Assembly (NCBI GenBank): GCA_026399025.1
Contig: JAPLRU010000117.1
Span: 1 to 64,000, forward strand
Source: Methylobacter sp.
GTDB taxonomy: Bacteria; Pseudomonadota; Gammaproteobacteria; Methylococcales; Methylomonadaceae
Direction: 5' to 3'
DNA length: 64,000 bases
Under the pieces are notes generated by a model. The model was not told the origin of the DNA and did not search any database. It was given only the letters and a program-made list of their open reading frames with translations. The position numbers and the translations under genes were made by a program. Each line of letters begins with the position of its first letter. The stretch's first letter is position 1. Below are positions 29,223 to 39,193 of this stretch, piece by piece.

Positions 29223-30890
29223 TCATGCGACAGTCCCCTTAAGCGGATGCACCGTCAAGCTGCCGCGCCCATCCTCTGTTATTTCATCATCGCTGATTTT
29301 AAAGTTGCCGAGTTTCATGGTCAGGAAGCGGTCAAAATATTTCTGCAAATCTTTTTCTACCGACGCATCATAATCCGGCTTAACTACATGAGTCGTACCC
29401 CATTTGGTGTGAACGACCTTACCGTCAACCACCACCAGTTCGCCGTCTTTAAACACATAATCCGGTTTTTCGAACATAAGCTGCCGATCCGCATTGTCGG
29501 TATAAACGGTAATATCCGCCCAGTTACCGGCGCTCAAGCCGCCGCGGTCTTGCAAGCCGATCAATCTGGCCGCACCGGCCCGAGTCATAATCGCAATTTC
29601 CTGCAAACTGTATTGGCGTTCAATCGATGCCAGCGTGGTCATTTTTTGCGCTTCAGGATGAATCGTTGACAGCATATCGTTACGGAAACTTCTATCCATC
29701 AGCAAGCGGATCAAATGCGGATAGCTGGTGAATGGCGCACCGTTCGGATGGTCCGTGGTCAGAAAAATGCGCCAAGGGTCGTCGACCAACAGAAACGTTT
29801 CCAGGCCAATCGCCCATTGCAATGCATTAACGAAGTTTTGGTCCTTGTATTTAAACGGCACCACGCCGCAGCCCGCATCGCATTCAATATCCATGGTCAC
29901 CCATTTATTCGGGCTGGCATGTTTATGATTGGCATGTTGGCGCATATTGTCGCCGGACGCAGTGACGGTTTGGCCGAACAGAATCTGGCCGACATCGATA
30001 GTGATATTTTTGTTAAGATTGACGGCCTCGGCGATCTGCGCCGCGCCCGATGAGAACTTGAAATCGCCTTCCTTGCCGTAACTATGGAACTGGATATGAG
30101 TCAAATGCATCGGCAAACCGCCGATGCCCTGAATAGTATCCAGCGTGGTATTCATGTTGCCGGGTACGCCCAGATTACAGCCATGCACATGCAAAGGATG
30201 GGTAATGCCCAACTCTTTAACCGCCGTTGCCAATACCCGCAGAATTTCGCGCGGGGTCACTCCGTAATGGCTGTTTTGCTCATCCAAATCCAGCTTGCGC
30301 TGATTAAATTTGAACGCATTGATGCCACCCGGATTAACGACTTTAACGCCAATGGCTTTCGCAGCTTGCATAGTGAAAGCGACGTAATCGTTAATCGCTT
30401 TCTGATCTTTTTTGGCGGTCAGCATCCGCAGCAAATAATCATCGCTGCCCAATAGCACATAACCGCCTTTATCCAAAATCGGAATATCGGCCATTTCCAT
30501 ATGCGCCTGACGTGCGTTAATCGGCAATACCGCAGGTTCAAAACCGGCGGTATAACCCATTTCGGCGTAACGGTAGCCGGTCACAAAAGTGCTGGGCATC
30601 GCATGACCGCAGCCGGAGCGGGTAATGTCGGTACGTGCAACGGGATCGGCGCGATGATCTTCCGGCAACAAGGTTCTGGCAATATTGCCTTTGCCGCCGC
30701 CGATATGGGTGTGCATATCAATCGCCCCGGACATCACCACTTTGCCTTTTAAATCGTAGTCTTTATCGACTTGAACGTCACCGATGGGCTTGTTGACGAT
30801 GCGTCCGTCCTGAATATAAATGTCCTGTTTAGCGCCATCAACCCCGCTCGCAGGATCATAGACCGCTCCACCTGTTAACTTTATCAACAT
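29223..30890 (-). CDS. fhcA: Formyltransferase/hydrolase complex subunit A (FhcA)
   Basis: The metal-dependent amidohydrolase subunit that releases formate from formyl-methanofuran. 555 residues from the ATG at 30890 (MLIKLTGGAVYDP); an 18-base longer GTG start is less likely. Metal-site motifs include AIDMHTHIGGG (His-x-His) and further His residues in HPLHVHGCNLG and LTHIQFHSYG. LTTDHPNGAPF supplies the late Asp. It follows fhcB after a 157-base spacer that carries direct repeats. Confidence 0.97.
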   Translation of the reverse strand: MLIKLTGGAVYDPASGVDGAKQDIYIQDGRIVNKPIGDVQVDKDYDLKGKVVMSGAIDMHTHIGGGKGNIARTLLPEDHRADPVARTDITRSGCGHAMPSTFVTGYRYAEMGYTAGFEPAVLPINARQAHMEMADIPILDKGGYVLLGSDDYLLRMLTAKKDQKAINDYVAFTMQAAKAIGVKVVNPGGINAFKFNQRKLDLDEQNSHYGVTPREILRVLATAVKELGITHPLHVHGCNLGVPGNMNTTLDTIQGIGGLPMHLTHIQFHSYGKEGDFKFSSGAAQIAEAVNLNKNITIDVGQILFGQTVTASGDNMRQHANHKHASPNKWVTMDIECDAGCGVVPFKYKDQNFVNALQWAIGLETFLLVDDPWRIFLTTDHPNGAPFTSYPHLIRLLMDRSFRNDMLSTIHPEAQKMTTLASIERQYSLQEIAIMTRAGAARLIGLQDRGGLSAGNWADITVYTDNADRQLMFEKPDYVFKDGELVVVDGKVVHTKWGTTHVVKPDYDASVEKDLQKYFDRFLTMKLGNFKISDDEITEDGRGSLTVHPLKGTVA

Positions 30891-30930
30891 ATTATTTTTC
30901 CGAATCACATGGATTTAATGAGTGCAGTTG

Positions 30931-31047
30931 TGCAAGGGCAATTTTCTGCAAATTACAAGGAAGTAATGAAAGCGGAAGCTGCAAGAGCAATTCTCTGCAA
31001 ATTACAAGGAAGTAATGAATGCAGAGAATGCAGGAGCAATTCTCTGC
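30931..31047. repeat. Direct repeats between fhcB and fhcA
   Basis: A 40-base unit occurs at 30931-30970 and 30980-31019 (38 of 40 identical), and a third, shortened copy (19 bases) at 31029-31047 ends at the fhcB stop codon. Spacing is 49 bases in both cases. The last copy forms an inverted pair with GCAGAGAA at 31021-31028 (partner TTCTCTGC at 31040-31047), a weak hairpin just after fhcB. Confidence 0.85.
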
Positions 31048-32358
31048 CTACAAAGCATGTTCAATGGCATTAAGCACGTCAGAGGTGCTCGGCAGGCCGG
31101 AATCGCGTAATTTTTTCAGCCGAATCGCAACCACGTTATCCATGCGATAAGCATGCCCGGCATGATCAATACCCGGCGTGCCGACAGGTATAAACACATC
31201 AGGCTCTTTTTCGAAGGTCATCCCGGAACGCCCCAGCACAATAGTCGGTAATGTGGTTACCGGCGGCACGGCTTTAACATTGAAGGCTTGCACCCAAACC
31301 AAAGCGTCAGCCTCGCCATTTTTCAGCAAGAGATTGGTGTCATTTAAAAACGGATCGTATTCGGGGAAGCCGCTGGAAAAACGGGTGCGCGCGGGATAAC
31401 CGGTCGTCCATCCGCACACTTGATTAGCGGTTTGGTCGCCTTCTTTACCGCCTAAGGGCAAGCCCGAGCTACGGGTGTTTTGGTTGTTAATATCCTTAAC
31501 CATTTCGGAAAGGGTCTGTACCGTCAATTCGGCTTGGCTGTATGCCAACGCACCGGCCGCCCAAGTCACTACGCTATAGCTTGCGGCTTTTAATTTATCG
31601 GCAATATCTTGCAAATCGGCGACCGCCACGGATGGTGGAAGTGTCGCAACCGGTACGGAACCGGTGCGACCAACGGCAATGCCGCCGACTGAATCAATCC
31701 GAATCGGATTGCCTTTAACCAGCGCCCTTAATACGGCAACAACATCCGGTAAATCTTCGTTTGCACAGTCAAAGACCAGCGCCTTTTGGCCGTTCGGTGA
31801 AGTAGAAGCGCTACCGGAAGGCGCTTTACCCAAATAGATAACCTCACGTTTGCCGGTGTCCTCTAAAAACATGGATTGTTCATTCCATAAATAACGCTCA
31901 AAGAAGCGCGGCGAAAAACCTTCAAGATCGACGCCGACCACCAGCAGCACATCACAGCGGTTTTTTACCTCGGCCAGCGTCGTATTCATCCAGCCGGAAT
32001 CCTGCAAAGCCAGAAAATTATTCCGTGCACCGGTAAAATTCATATTATCGACCACCGCGCCGCTACGGTCGGCCAATGCCAGCAACGCCCGCATCCCGTT
32101 GACATCGGTTGCGCAGCCGCCGATAACGGGCTGATTGGTGTTTTTTAACAACGCCGCCGCCTTTGCTACCGCCACCTCCAGACTGACTTCCTTGCCATCA
32201 ACTCTTGGACGGGTATCGGTTATCGCCTGTTCAAAAGCGGGCGTATTAACCGCACAGCCGTGTTCAACCACCTTAAGCGCTACGCCGTCAACCTGAATGC
32301 TCAAGTCATCGGTGCCGATACCGCAAAAAGGGCTGGGTACTTCAATTATCTCAGCCAT
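31048..32358 (-). CDS. fhcB: Formyltransferase/hydrolase complex subunit B (FhcB)
   Basis: 436 residues homologous to subunit B of formylmethanofuran dehydrogenase. In archaea this subunit carries the Mo/W-pterin site; in methylotrophs the complex is known to lack formate dehydrogenase activity and FhcB acts as a structural part. Recognisable stretches are CGIGTDDLSIQ, GGCATDVNGMRALLALADRSGA and NQVCGWTTGYPARTRFSSGFPEYDP. First gene of the minus-strand order fhcB-fhcA-(TA)-fhcD-fhcC. Confidence 0.96.
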   Translation of the reverse strand: MAEIIEVPSPFCGIGTDDLSIQVDGVALKVVEHGCAVNTPAFEQAITDTRPRVDGKEVSLEVAVAKAAALLKNTNQPVIGGCATDVNGMRALLALADRSGAVVDNMNFTGARNNFLALQDSGWMNTTLAEVKNRCDVLLVVGVDLEGFSPRFFERYLWNEQSMFLEDTGKREVIYLGKAPSGSASTSPNGQKALVFDCANEDLPDVVAVLRALVKGNPIRIDSVGGIAVGRTGSVPVATLPPSVAVADLQDIADKLKAASYSVVTWAAGALAYSQAELTVQTLSEMVKDINNQNTRSSGLPLGGKEGDQTANQVCGWTTGYPARTRFSSGFPEYDPFLNDTNLLLKNGEADALVWVQAFNVKAVPPVTTLPTIVLGRSGMTFEKEPDVFIPVGTPGIDHAGHAYRMDNVVAIRLKKLRDSGLPSTSDVLNAIEHAL

Positions 32359-32930
32359 AAAGCTGTCCTATGTGAGTCACAATATGGGCGATATTGTGAC
32401 AGATGACCACTCTTCGTACAACTTTGGACATTCAAGGCCTTATTGCTCCGACAGGCTTTACCGCTCAGGGGCATAAGTATCTACACAAGTTTCTGCCTCT
32501 TCTCCTTTGAGAAAAAAAGGTTGAGATAAGTAAAGTGTAAGTAGTTGATTTTGTTCTCCTCACCCCAGCCCTCTCCAGCAGGAGAGGGCGCTATATCGAC
32601 TTATAACTCCTTGTATTCATAATACAAAAAGTTGTGTGGATAGTTATGGCTCAGGGGGACGTGGTGGAGTCGAAACAATACAAGTGAAGTGTTAGTTTCC
32701 GCTGTTGGCCATTAGAAACGAAGCGGGAGAGAGAAGTAAAAACGAATAACGCTTGGAGGGTTGTTTCACAAATAACAACAACTTTATTGTTTTATAGTAC
32801 AGCTTAGCGAGTTAATCTGTAATATTTTGATAATCAAAGAAGTATTGACATGCGGTTTGCGGGATTAAAACCAGCGGTGCCGCACCATATCGAGAACCGC
32901 CGGTCGTTTAAAATACCTGAATCAATAGCG
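32359..32930. other. Gene-free region upstream of fhcB
   Basis: About 570 bases without a supported gene. It should contain the fhc promoter close to 32360-32450, though no clear box is visible. It holds one hairpin repeat (listed separately). Confidence 0.5.
32569..32588. repeat. CCCTCTCC hairpin element
   Basis: CCCTCTCC-AGCA-GGAGAGGG, preceded by CTCCTCACCCCAG. This is the core of a dispersed element common in many proteobacterial intergenic regions ('CTCACCCCAGCCCTCTCC'). Non-coding; only one copy is seen here. Confidence 0.65.
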
Positions 32931-33239
32931 CTACTTGGCTTTTCCGTCTACCTTTTTATCGGCTTTTGGTTCCGTATTTACAGCATCGCTTAACAAGACA
33001 TCATTTTTGATTTTTTCGACCGTTTTCGGACCGATACCTGCCACGTTAACCAAATCGTCCGCGGTTTTGAACGGGCCTTTTTCGTCCCTATATTTAACGA
33101 TGGCTTCGGCTTTTTTCAAGCCTATTCCTGACAGAGACTCCCCGATAGTTTTTGCGTCGGCGGTATTGATATTTACCGGTGTGGCGATGACATTAAATGA
33201 GCACAGGGAAGCGAATAATACGATCAATAATTTTTTCAT
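32931..33239 (-). CDS. ComEA-like helix-hairpin-helix protein
   Basis: A 102-residue periplasmic DNA-binding protein. The signal peptide (about residues 1-19, LLIVLFASLCSFNVIA) is followed by VNINTADAKTIGESLSGIGLKKAEAIVKYR and a second hairpin (LVNVAGIGPKTVEKIK). This is the ComEA core, which draws incoming DNA through the outer membrane. The short Lys-rich tail is extra. No other competence genes are near. Confidence 0.9.
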   Translation of the reverse strand: MKKLLIVLFASLCSFNVIATPVNINTADAKTIGESLSGIGLKKAEAIVKYRDEKGPFKTADDLVNVAGIGPKTVEKIKNDVLLSDAVNTEPKADKKVDGKAK

Positions 33240-33563
33240 CTTTAATTTTCCTATTATAAAAAATATTGTAATTATGATTCGTGAATAGTCTTATATCGCC
33301 CACTAAGGCAATTTTAACCATTCGCGCCTGAGTTTATCCGTTCTGTTGATAAATACAATTTTTATTTTTCATTATTGCACGGTAAATCAAATGGCTACAT
33401 TTAAAGTTGTCGGCCTATGCTTACAAGGTTCATCAAAACATGATTCTTAAAGCGATTTATCAGTATCATCAACTAAAATGGCTTTCCGTTTAAGATGGCG
33501 AGCGCAAGGCTTAACCTTAAACCATCCTGTTTTAAACGGGAAGTCATCTTAACTGTGAGTACG
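33240..33563. other. Intergenic, nothing recognised
   Basis: About 320 bases upstream of the ComEA-like gene and downstream of the Rpn gene. I see no gene, RNA or clear repeat. The ComEA-like gene's promoter should lie in its first part. Confidence 0.4.
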
Positions 33564-34421
33564 CTATTCGATCTGTGCTAGTACAGCTTCAACCTCTGCA
33601 GCCGTCAACTGCACAATCTGCGCAATGGTATCGACAGATAAACCGGCTTGATGCGCGTTAATAATGGTTATGCGCCGGGATTGCTCTATACCCTGCTTAA
33701 TGCCCTGCGCTATGCCTTGCTTAACGCCCTGTTCTACCGACGCTTTCTGGATCATGATAAAGTCGCGCTTACGGTGTTGCAGATCCAGCTCTTCGCGGCT
33801 GAGGTTGCCTTCGTTGGCAATCGTAAAAGCCTTTTCAAGCTCCTGTTCCATATTTTTGGGAACGTAATCGAGTTTTCCTGCATTTTTAATAAAATACAGC
33901 CACTTGTCTTGTATATTTGCTAATTCAAGTTCGGATTTTGTGAATTTGGGCAGTTCGACAAACAACAGTTCAATATCGCCGCTGTACTCGATGAAGCGTT
34001 CCTTTTCCAACAACTTAAAGCTGTTAATTAACGGTTGCTCCGGAAACAGCACAAAATCGGTCAGCGTCAACGCGATAACCGGGTTTAACAGGTTAAAAGC
34101 CTCGCCCTGATTAAGTTGCGTAGAATAATTTTTCGCCGCGTTGTACAAAATGCGTTTTTCAAAACCTTCGTGGTTTAATACCTGCATTTCGATAATGACC
34201 CGGCTGCCGTCGTTAAGCTGTGCTTTAACATCGACAAAGGTGTCTTTCATGCCTTTGAGCATCGGGATATTGTACGGGTCGACAATAGTCAAATCGGTAA
34301 TGCAACGCCCACCGGCAAAGTCAATCAAGGCATTGAGAAAACTCAGCAGGATGTCTTTGGAATCTTCACTGCCGAAGACTTTTTTAAAGGCGAAATCGGT
34401 ACGGATGTCGAGAAACTTCAT
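33564..34421 (-). CDS. Rpn family PD-(D/E)XK nuclease
   Basis: 285 residues of the recombination-promoting nuclease / 'putative transposase' PD-(D/E)XK family. The N-terminus (MKFLDIRTDFAFKKVFGSEDSKDILLSFLNALI) and the active-site strand (DTFVDVKAQLNDGSRVIIEMQ) are typical, with D and E-x-Q in place. A glycine/glutamine repeat (GVKQGIAQGIKQGIEQ, about 233-248) links to a C-terminal helical tail that may be an HTH. It may act on DNA during mobile-element transfer or defence. Confidence 0.9.
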   Translation of the reverse strand: MKFLDIRTDFAFKKVFGSEDSKDILLSFLNALIDFAGGRCITDLTIVDPYNIPMLKGMKDTFVDVKAQLNDGSRVIIEMQVLNHEGFEKRILYNAAKNYSTQLNQGEAFNLLNPVIALTLTDFVLFPEQPLINSFKLLEKERFIEYSGDIELLFVELPKFTKSELELANIQDKWLYFIKNAGKLDYVPKNMEQELEKAFTIANEGNLSREELDLQHRKRDFIMIQKASVEQGVKQGIAQGIKQGIEQSRRITIINAHQAGLSVDTIAQIVQLTAAEVEAVLAQIE

Positions 34422-34533
34422 GGCATTAGGGGATGAAAGACAACGAATGCCGTCGCATCTACCGAAACGACGGGACTGAAACCGGTGTATAAAGAAGCTT
34501 GGGCAGCCGGGTTAAAATACACTTTTTAGTTTC

Positions 34534-34860
34534 TTACTTAAATTTATATGTGTACTTCCAGTTATTCCATGGTCGCCCGTTTGAAATGATTGGATTTGTG
34601 GTAACCATGGTTTCTCCTACATTTACAGAGTCGAAGATATGGTTCGTCATGCCAACGCGATTTTCACCATCGTAGACTAAAACCTCGATATACAGCATGT
34701 TAATGAACTTGCCGCTGTTTTTCCGAACAGTGATGTCGCTATATCCCCTCGCAACCTTTTGCACATGAAGACCAATTGGCGACCTTGTAAGATTTGGTTC
34801 TTTTGTGGGGTCGCTCTTGGCAAGAATGCCACATCCATTAAGGGATGATGCGTTTTTCAA
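34534..34860 (-). CDS. Hypothetical small protein
   Basis: 108 residues starting at TTG 34860, supported by AAGG seven bases upstream and an in-frame stop just before. No recognised family. The N-terminus contains LNGCGI, which recalls a lipobox but lacks the hydrophobic stretch a lipoprotein needs, so it may be a truncated lipoprotein. The rest is beta-rich (VARGYSDITVRKN, MLYIEVLVYDGENRVG), compatible with an extracellular beta-sandwich. Confidence 0.45.
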   Translation of the reverse strand: MKNASSLNGCGILAKSDPTKEPNLTRSPIGLHVQKVARGYSDITVRKNSGKFINMLYIEVLVYDGENRVGMTNHIFDSVNVGETMVTTNPIISNGRPWNNWKYTYKFK

Positions 34861-34988
34861 AATACCTTATTTTTCGAAATGTAAGACTGATCTGTTTTGC
34901 AAAAATACCATTATGATGGGATTTTTAGGTCTGCGGCATCCCTAAGAAGTATTGAAATCAGCATTAATATAAAAAATTTCATGACCAT

Positions 34989-35237
34989 TCACCCTTTGAT
35001 TAATTCTTGCACTTTTATATTCACTCGCTGGTAATCATCAGTACCTAGCGGATAAGACGGACTACGACGACCTGCTATTTCTCCGTCATAAACCATTTGA
35101 ATTTTAACAATCTCATGATTTTGTCCACCCCAAATTTCAGAACCAATTGAAATTTTATATTGGGTTTTAGGTGGATGCGGTTCACTGGCATCCACATATA
35201 CCGTTTTATTTGCATGGGGGAAAAACGTTTTAGCCAT
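34989..35237 (-). CDS. Hypothetical small protein
   Basis: 82 residues from the ATG at 35237 (MAKTFFPHANK), chosen because AAAGGTG lies just upstream; a longer frame to 35291 lacks such a site. No recognised family, no membrane segment; it contains YKISIGSEIWGGQNHEIVKIQMVYDGE. It lies about 130 bases upstream of the previous orphan on the same strand. Confidence 0.5.
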   Translation of the reverse strand: MAKTFFPHANKTVYVDASEPHPPKTQYKISIGSEIWGGQNHEIVKIQMVYDGEIAGRRSPSYPLGTDDYQRVNIKVQELIKG

Positions 35238-35341
35238 TAGTTTCACCTTTTCTTTGCTAATTAAGTGCCAGTAGTCTACTCCAAAGGACACCTTTAGTAA
35301 ACCTTTAGAATTACACAGGTAAAAAACAATAATTACTAAAT

Positions 35342-36661
35342 TTACCGTCCTATCGCGTAATAGGCCAATCCGCTCCGTTTAACCCGGTTCGGTTCATACA
35401 TATTCCGGCCATCAAAAATCACTTTATCCCGTAGCTGTTGACTCAATGCATCGAAATCGGGGCTGCGAAATTGCTTCCATTCGGTAACAATGATCAACGC
35501 ATCGGCCAGGGCTAAGGCGTCTTTGGGCGAATCGCAAAGCGTAAGGCCCGGTTTGGCGCCATAAAGCCGCCGCGCCTCTTCCAGCGCTTCAGGATCGAAA
35601 GCCTGAACCGTCGCCCCGGCTTCAATCAAGGCTTCCAGCACCACTCGGCTGGGTGCGTCGCGCATATCATCGGTATTGGGTTTAAACGCCAGCCCCCACA
35701 AAGCAAATACTTTGCCGGATAAATTGCCTTGATAATGCAGGTTAATTTTTTCGAATAGACGGTGTTTTTGCCGGTTATTGACATTCTCGACCGCATTCAG
35801 CAATTCGGCATGATAGCCTTGCTCTTTTGCCGTTCTTTCCAGCGCTTTGACGTCTTTGGGAAAACACGAACCGCCATAGCCGCAACCCGGATAAATAAAG
35901 CTATAGCCGATGCGGCTGTCGGAGCCTATGCCTTGTCTTACATGCTCAATATCGGCGCCCAAGCGCTCGGCCAAATTCGCCAGTTCGTTCATAAAGCTGA
36001 TTTTAGTCGCCAGCATCGCATTCGCAGCGTACTTGGTTAGTTCAGCCGAGCGTATATCCATGGTAATGACCCGTTCGACACTGCGATTAAACGGCGCATA
36101 CAGCGCTTTAAGCAATTCCGCCGTCCGTGGATTATCGGTACCGATAATGATTCGGTCCGGTTTCATAAAATCATCCAGCGCCGCGCCTTCTTTCAGGAAT
36201 TCGGGATTGGACACTACATCAAACTCCACGTCTTTGCCGCGCCGGGCTAATACCTCTTGCATAACGGCTTTAACTTTATCCGCGGTCCCGACCGGCACCG
36301 TCGATTTGTCAACAATGACGCGATACTCCTCCATATGTTCGGCAATACTGTTGGCGACCGCCAACACGTACTGTAAATCCGCCGAACCGTCTTCATCCGG
36401 CGGCGTGCCCACGGCTATAAATTGAAATACGCCGTGATCGACAGCCAGCTTCACATCGGTGGTAAATCTTAAGCGTCCTTCGGCTTGATTTTCCTTGATC
36501 ATAGCTTCAAGTCCCGGCTCGAATATCGGAATAATGCCTTGCTGTAGTTTGGCGATTTTAGCTTCATCAATATCGATACAGATCACCTCATTGCCGACTT
36601 CCGCCAGACAAGTTCCTGTCACTAAGCCCACATAACCACTTCCGAATATCGTAATTTTCAT
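35342..36661 (-). CDS. ugd: UDP-glucose 6-dehydrogenase
   Basis: Oxidises UDP-glucose to UDP-glucuronate for polysaccharide synthesis. 439 residues from the ATG at 36661 ([24 protein letters not shown]). The catalytic Cys is in [36 protein letters not shown] and [14 protein letters not shown] are also family marks. No exopolysaccharide genes are adjacent. Confidence 0.96.
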   Translation of the reverse strand: MKITIFGSGYVGLVTGTCLAEVGNEVICIDIDEAKIAKLQQGIIPIFEPGLEAMIKENQAEGRLRFTTDVKLAVDHGVFQFIAVGTPPDEDGSADLQYVLAVANSIAEHMEEYRVIVDKSTVPVGTADKVKAVMQEVLARRGKDVEFDVVSNPEFLKEGAALDDFMKPDRIIIGTDNPRTAELLKALYAPFNRSVERVITMDIRSAELTKYAANAMLATKISFMNELANLAERLGADIEHVRQGIGSDSRIGYSFIYPGCGYGGSCFPKDVKALERTAKEQGYHAELLNAVENVNNRQKHRLFEKINLHYQGNLSGKVFALWGLAFKPNTDDMRDAPSRVVLEALIEAGATVQAFDPEALEEARRLYGAKPGLTLCDSPKDALALADALIIVTEWKQFRSPDFDALSQQLRDKVIFDGRNMYEPNRVKRSGLAYYAIGR

Positions 36662-36854
36662 TTTTTTCAACTTTAAGTTATTGGTTAAAAATATGACGCC
36701 GTCCCGTAAGCCCAACTATCATAAATTTATTTAACGATATTTCAACGAGATAAAATACTTATTGAACGGATTAATTTTTCCGACAATGAAGGCTTGTTAC
36801 CTTTACCGGCATTAACCTATTATAACTGCCACGTTTTCGAATTATTGACTGTCG

Positions 36855-39005
36855 ATGCAAAAGAACACCGAACCGAATAAACAACTGTTTAGCGGATTTT
36901 CCGCCCCCGACACCGAGCAAATAAATCGGGCTCTGGCGATTATCGCGCAAATTCCTGAAGACCCTCATTATTATCGTCCCAAAGGCGTTGAGGTTGCGGC
37001 CATCTTGATGGACTTTAATACCGACCTGAAAACCATCCTCGCTGCAATATTAAGCGACCCGCGTCTGGCTAACCTCAATCCAAAACCCAATATTAAAGAA
37101 CAGTTCGGCGAAACCGTCGCCGCGCTGGTTAAGGATGTCAACTGGCTGAACAAGCTGACCGTTTATTCGCTGGAAATGACCGATCAGCCCAGTCAAGCGG
37201 AAACCTTGCGCCGTATGCTGTTATCGATGACTCACGATGTTCGCGCCGTGTTAATCAAACTGGCCTACCGGATTCAACGGCTGAAGGTTTTACCCAAAGA
37301 ATCCTATGAACTCAGGCGTTTTATTGCCCAGGAAACGCTGGATATTTATGCGCCGATTGCCAACCGTATGGGCATTCACCAGTTAAAATGGGAATTGGAG
37401 GACATGGCTTTTCGTTACCTGAAGCCCCAATCCTATCGCCGCATTGCCAAATCGCTGAGCGATAACCGGGTGCAACGGGAAAACTGCATCAATAACTTTA
37501 TCGCCCTGCTGCAAACCAAGCTTGGCGAAGAAGGCATTTCCGCCAAGATTTACGGCCGCCCCAAGCATATTTACAGCATCTGGAAAAAGATGCAGCGCAA
37601 GCAATTGGACATTGACGAGCTTTACGACCTGTTGGCGGTGCGTATTATTGTCGACAACCTGACCACTTGTTACGCCACCTTGGGTATCGTACACAGCCTG
37701 TGGCAAACCGTGCCGAAAGAATTTGACGATTACATCGCCAACCCTAAGGAAAACGGCTACCAATCCTTGCATACCGTCATTATCGATGCCGGCGGCAATC
37801 GTATCGAGGTGCAAATCCGCACTCAACAAATGCACGACTTTGCCGAACTCGGGGTGGCTGCGCACTGGTCTTATAAAGAAGGCGGCAAGCATGATTCCGC
37901 TATCGAAAAAAACATTGCGTCTTTACGCAAGCTGCTGGAAGAAACCAGCCCTGAGCGCAAGGAAGAAAGCGATGATGTGCTGTCCGAAAACTTTCGTAGC
38001 GAATTATTTAATGACCGGGTCTATGTGTTAACGCCGGCCGGAAAGTTAATCGATCTGGTTAAAGGCTCTACGCCCTTGGATTTTGCTTACGCCATTCACA
38101 CCGAAATAGGCCACCGTTGTCGCGGCGCGAAAGTCAACGGCCGCATTGTGCCGCTGACCTATACCTTAAAATCCGGCGAGCAGGTAAAGATTTTAACCGC
38201 GAAAGACGGCGGCCCGAATCACAACTGGATCGATTTGAATCTGGGCTATTTAAAAACGTCGGCGGCTATCGGTAAAGTTAAAAGCTGGTTTAGAAACCAG
38301 CAGCAAGCCCAGAATATGGCCACCGGCAAGGCCATTTTGGACAAAGAAAGTCAGCGATTGGGCTTAAAAACGGTGAATCTGGCGGAGTTGGCCAAGCATT
38401 TTAATCAGCCCGATACCGACAAGTTACTCGAAGCCATAGGCCGCAGCGACATTAACAGCCGCCAGCTTGCGGCGTTTTTTAAGATTCCTGAACTGGAAGC
38501 GGCCTCATCGGCCCTTCGGCCCCGCTCGGAGCAAACCGTTCAGGGCAAAAAAACGGAGGCTAAATCGGTCATTTCCGTGGACGGTATCGATAATGTGCTG
38601 ACGACGCTGGCTCATTGCTGCGAGCCCATTCAGGGCAATGACATTATCGGCTATATCTCCCATAAAAAAGGCATCACCATCCACCGTAAAGACTGCGAAA
38701 ACATTTTGCATCTGAGCCCCGAAAAGCAAAACCAGCTTATTGCGGTGAACTGGGGGGCAAAGAAAGCCAGCTATGCGGTGCCTATCGTTATTCGCGCGTT
38801 TAACTCGCAAAACCTGCTCAGTGACGTGACCCAGATTTTAGCCCAGGCTAAAATCCATATTTCCAATGCCGGGCTGGATACGCATCCCGATTTTTCGGCG
38901 CTGCTCAATTTGACCATTCAAATCGAAAATACCGGTCAATTAAGCCAAGTGCTGAATAAAATAAGCCAATTGCCTAATATCGTCGATGTTAAGCGCAAAA
39001 CCTGA
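36855..39005 (+). CDS. relA: GTP pyrophosphokinase RelA
   Basis: 716-residue ribosome-associated (p)ppGpp synthetase. The N-terminal HD region has lost its His-Asp pair (ILAAILSDPRL in place of an HD motif), so it should not hydrolyse ppGpp, as in RelA. The synthetase domain (about 220-340) keeps GRPKHIYSIWKKMQ, DELYDLLAVRII, NPKENGYQSLHT and VQIRTQQMHDFAELGVAAHWSYK. TGS (about 385-450, VYVLTPAGKLIDL) and a C-terminal ACT domain follow. It could sense starvation and so raise toxin activity through Lon, which is encoded 15 kb away. Confidence 0.95.
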   Translation: MQKNTEPNKQLFSGFSAPDTEQINRALAIIAQIPEDPHYYRPKGVEVAAILMDFNTDLKTILAAILSDPRLANLNPKPNIKEQFGETVAALVKDVNWLNKLTVYSLEMTDQPSQAETLRRMLLSMTHDVRAVLIKLAYRIQRLKVLPKESYELRRFIAQETLDIYAPIANRMGIHQLKWELEDMAFRYLKPQSYRRIAKSLSDNRVQRENCINNFIALLQTKLGEEGISAKIYGRPKHIYSIWKKMQRKQLDIDELYDLLAVRIIVDNLTTCYATLGIVHSLWQTVPKEFDDYIANPKENGYQSLHTVIIDAGGNRIEVQIRTQQMHDFAELGVAAHWSYKEGGKHDSAIEKNIASLRKLLEETSPERKEESDDVLSENFRSELFNDRVYVLTPAGKLIDLVKGSTPLDFAYAIHTEIGHRCRGAKVNGRIVPLTYTLKSGEQVKILTAKDGGPNHNWIDLNLGYLKTSAAIGKVKSWFRNQQQAQNMATGKAILDKESQRLGLKTVNLAELAKHFNQPDTDKLLEAIGRSDINSRQLAAFFKIPELEAASSALRPRSEQTVQGKKTEAKSVISVDGIDNVLTTLAHCCEPIQGNDIIGYISHKKGITIHRKDCENILHLSPEKQNQLIAVNWGAKKASYAVPIVIRAFNSQNLLSDVTQILAQAKIHISNAGLDTHPDFSALLNLTIQIENTGQLSQVLNKISQLPNIVDVKRKT

Positions 39006-39021
39006 GGCGCTTAATACTAGA

Positions 39022-39131
39022 ACACGGATGACACTGATTTAGACGGGTTTAAACGGACCTTAAATATAATTTTACCTGTGCATCCTTTAAAAAAAATCAG
39101 TGATTATCAGTCAACTCCGTGTCATCCGCGT
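39022..39131. repeat. Inverted repeat element, ACACGGAT family (copy 2)
   Basis: About 110 bases with 13-base ends (ACACGGATGACAC / GTGTCATCCGCGT, one mismatch) and internal ATCAGTGATTATCAG shared with the element at 16.6 kb. It lies between relA and polA. Confidence 0.75.
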
Positions 39132-39193
39132 ACTATTTTCCCCACTGCCGAATAGTTACACTCCTTTAACCTTATACTTTCAACCTTAATCCT

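Noticed and set aside
30931-31047. CRISPR array
   Set aside because: Only two full repeats plus a fragment, with short 9-base gaps; no spacers and no cas genes.
32844-32875. TTGACA promoter box in the gap after fhcB
   Set aside because: Spacing to any -10 is short and it would point antisense into the ComEA-like gene.
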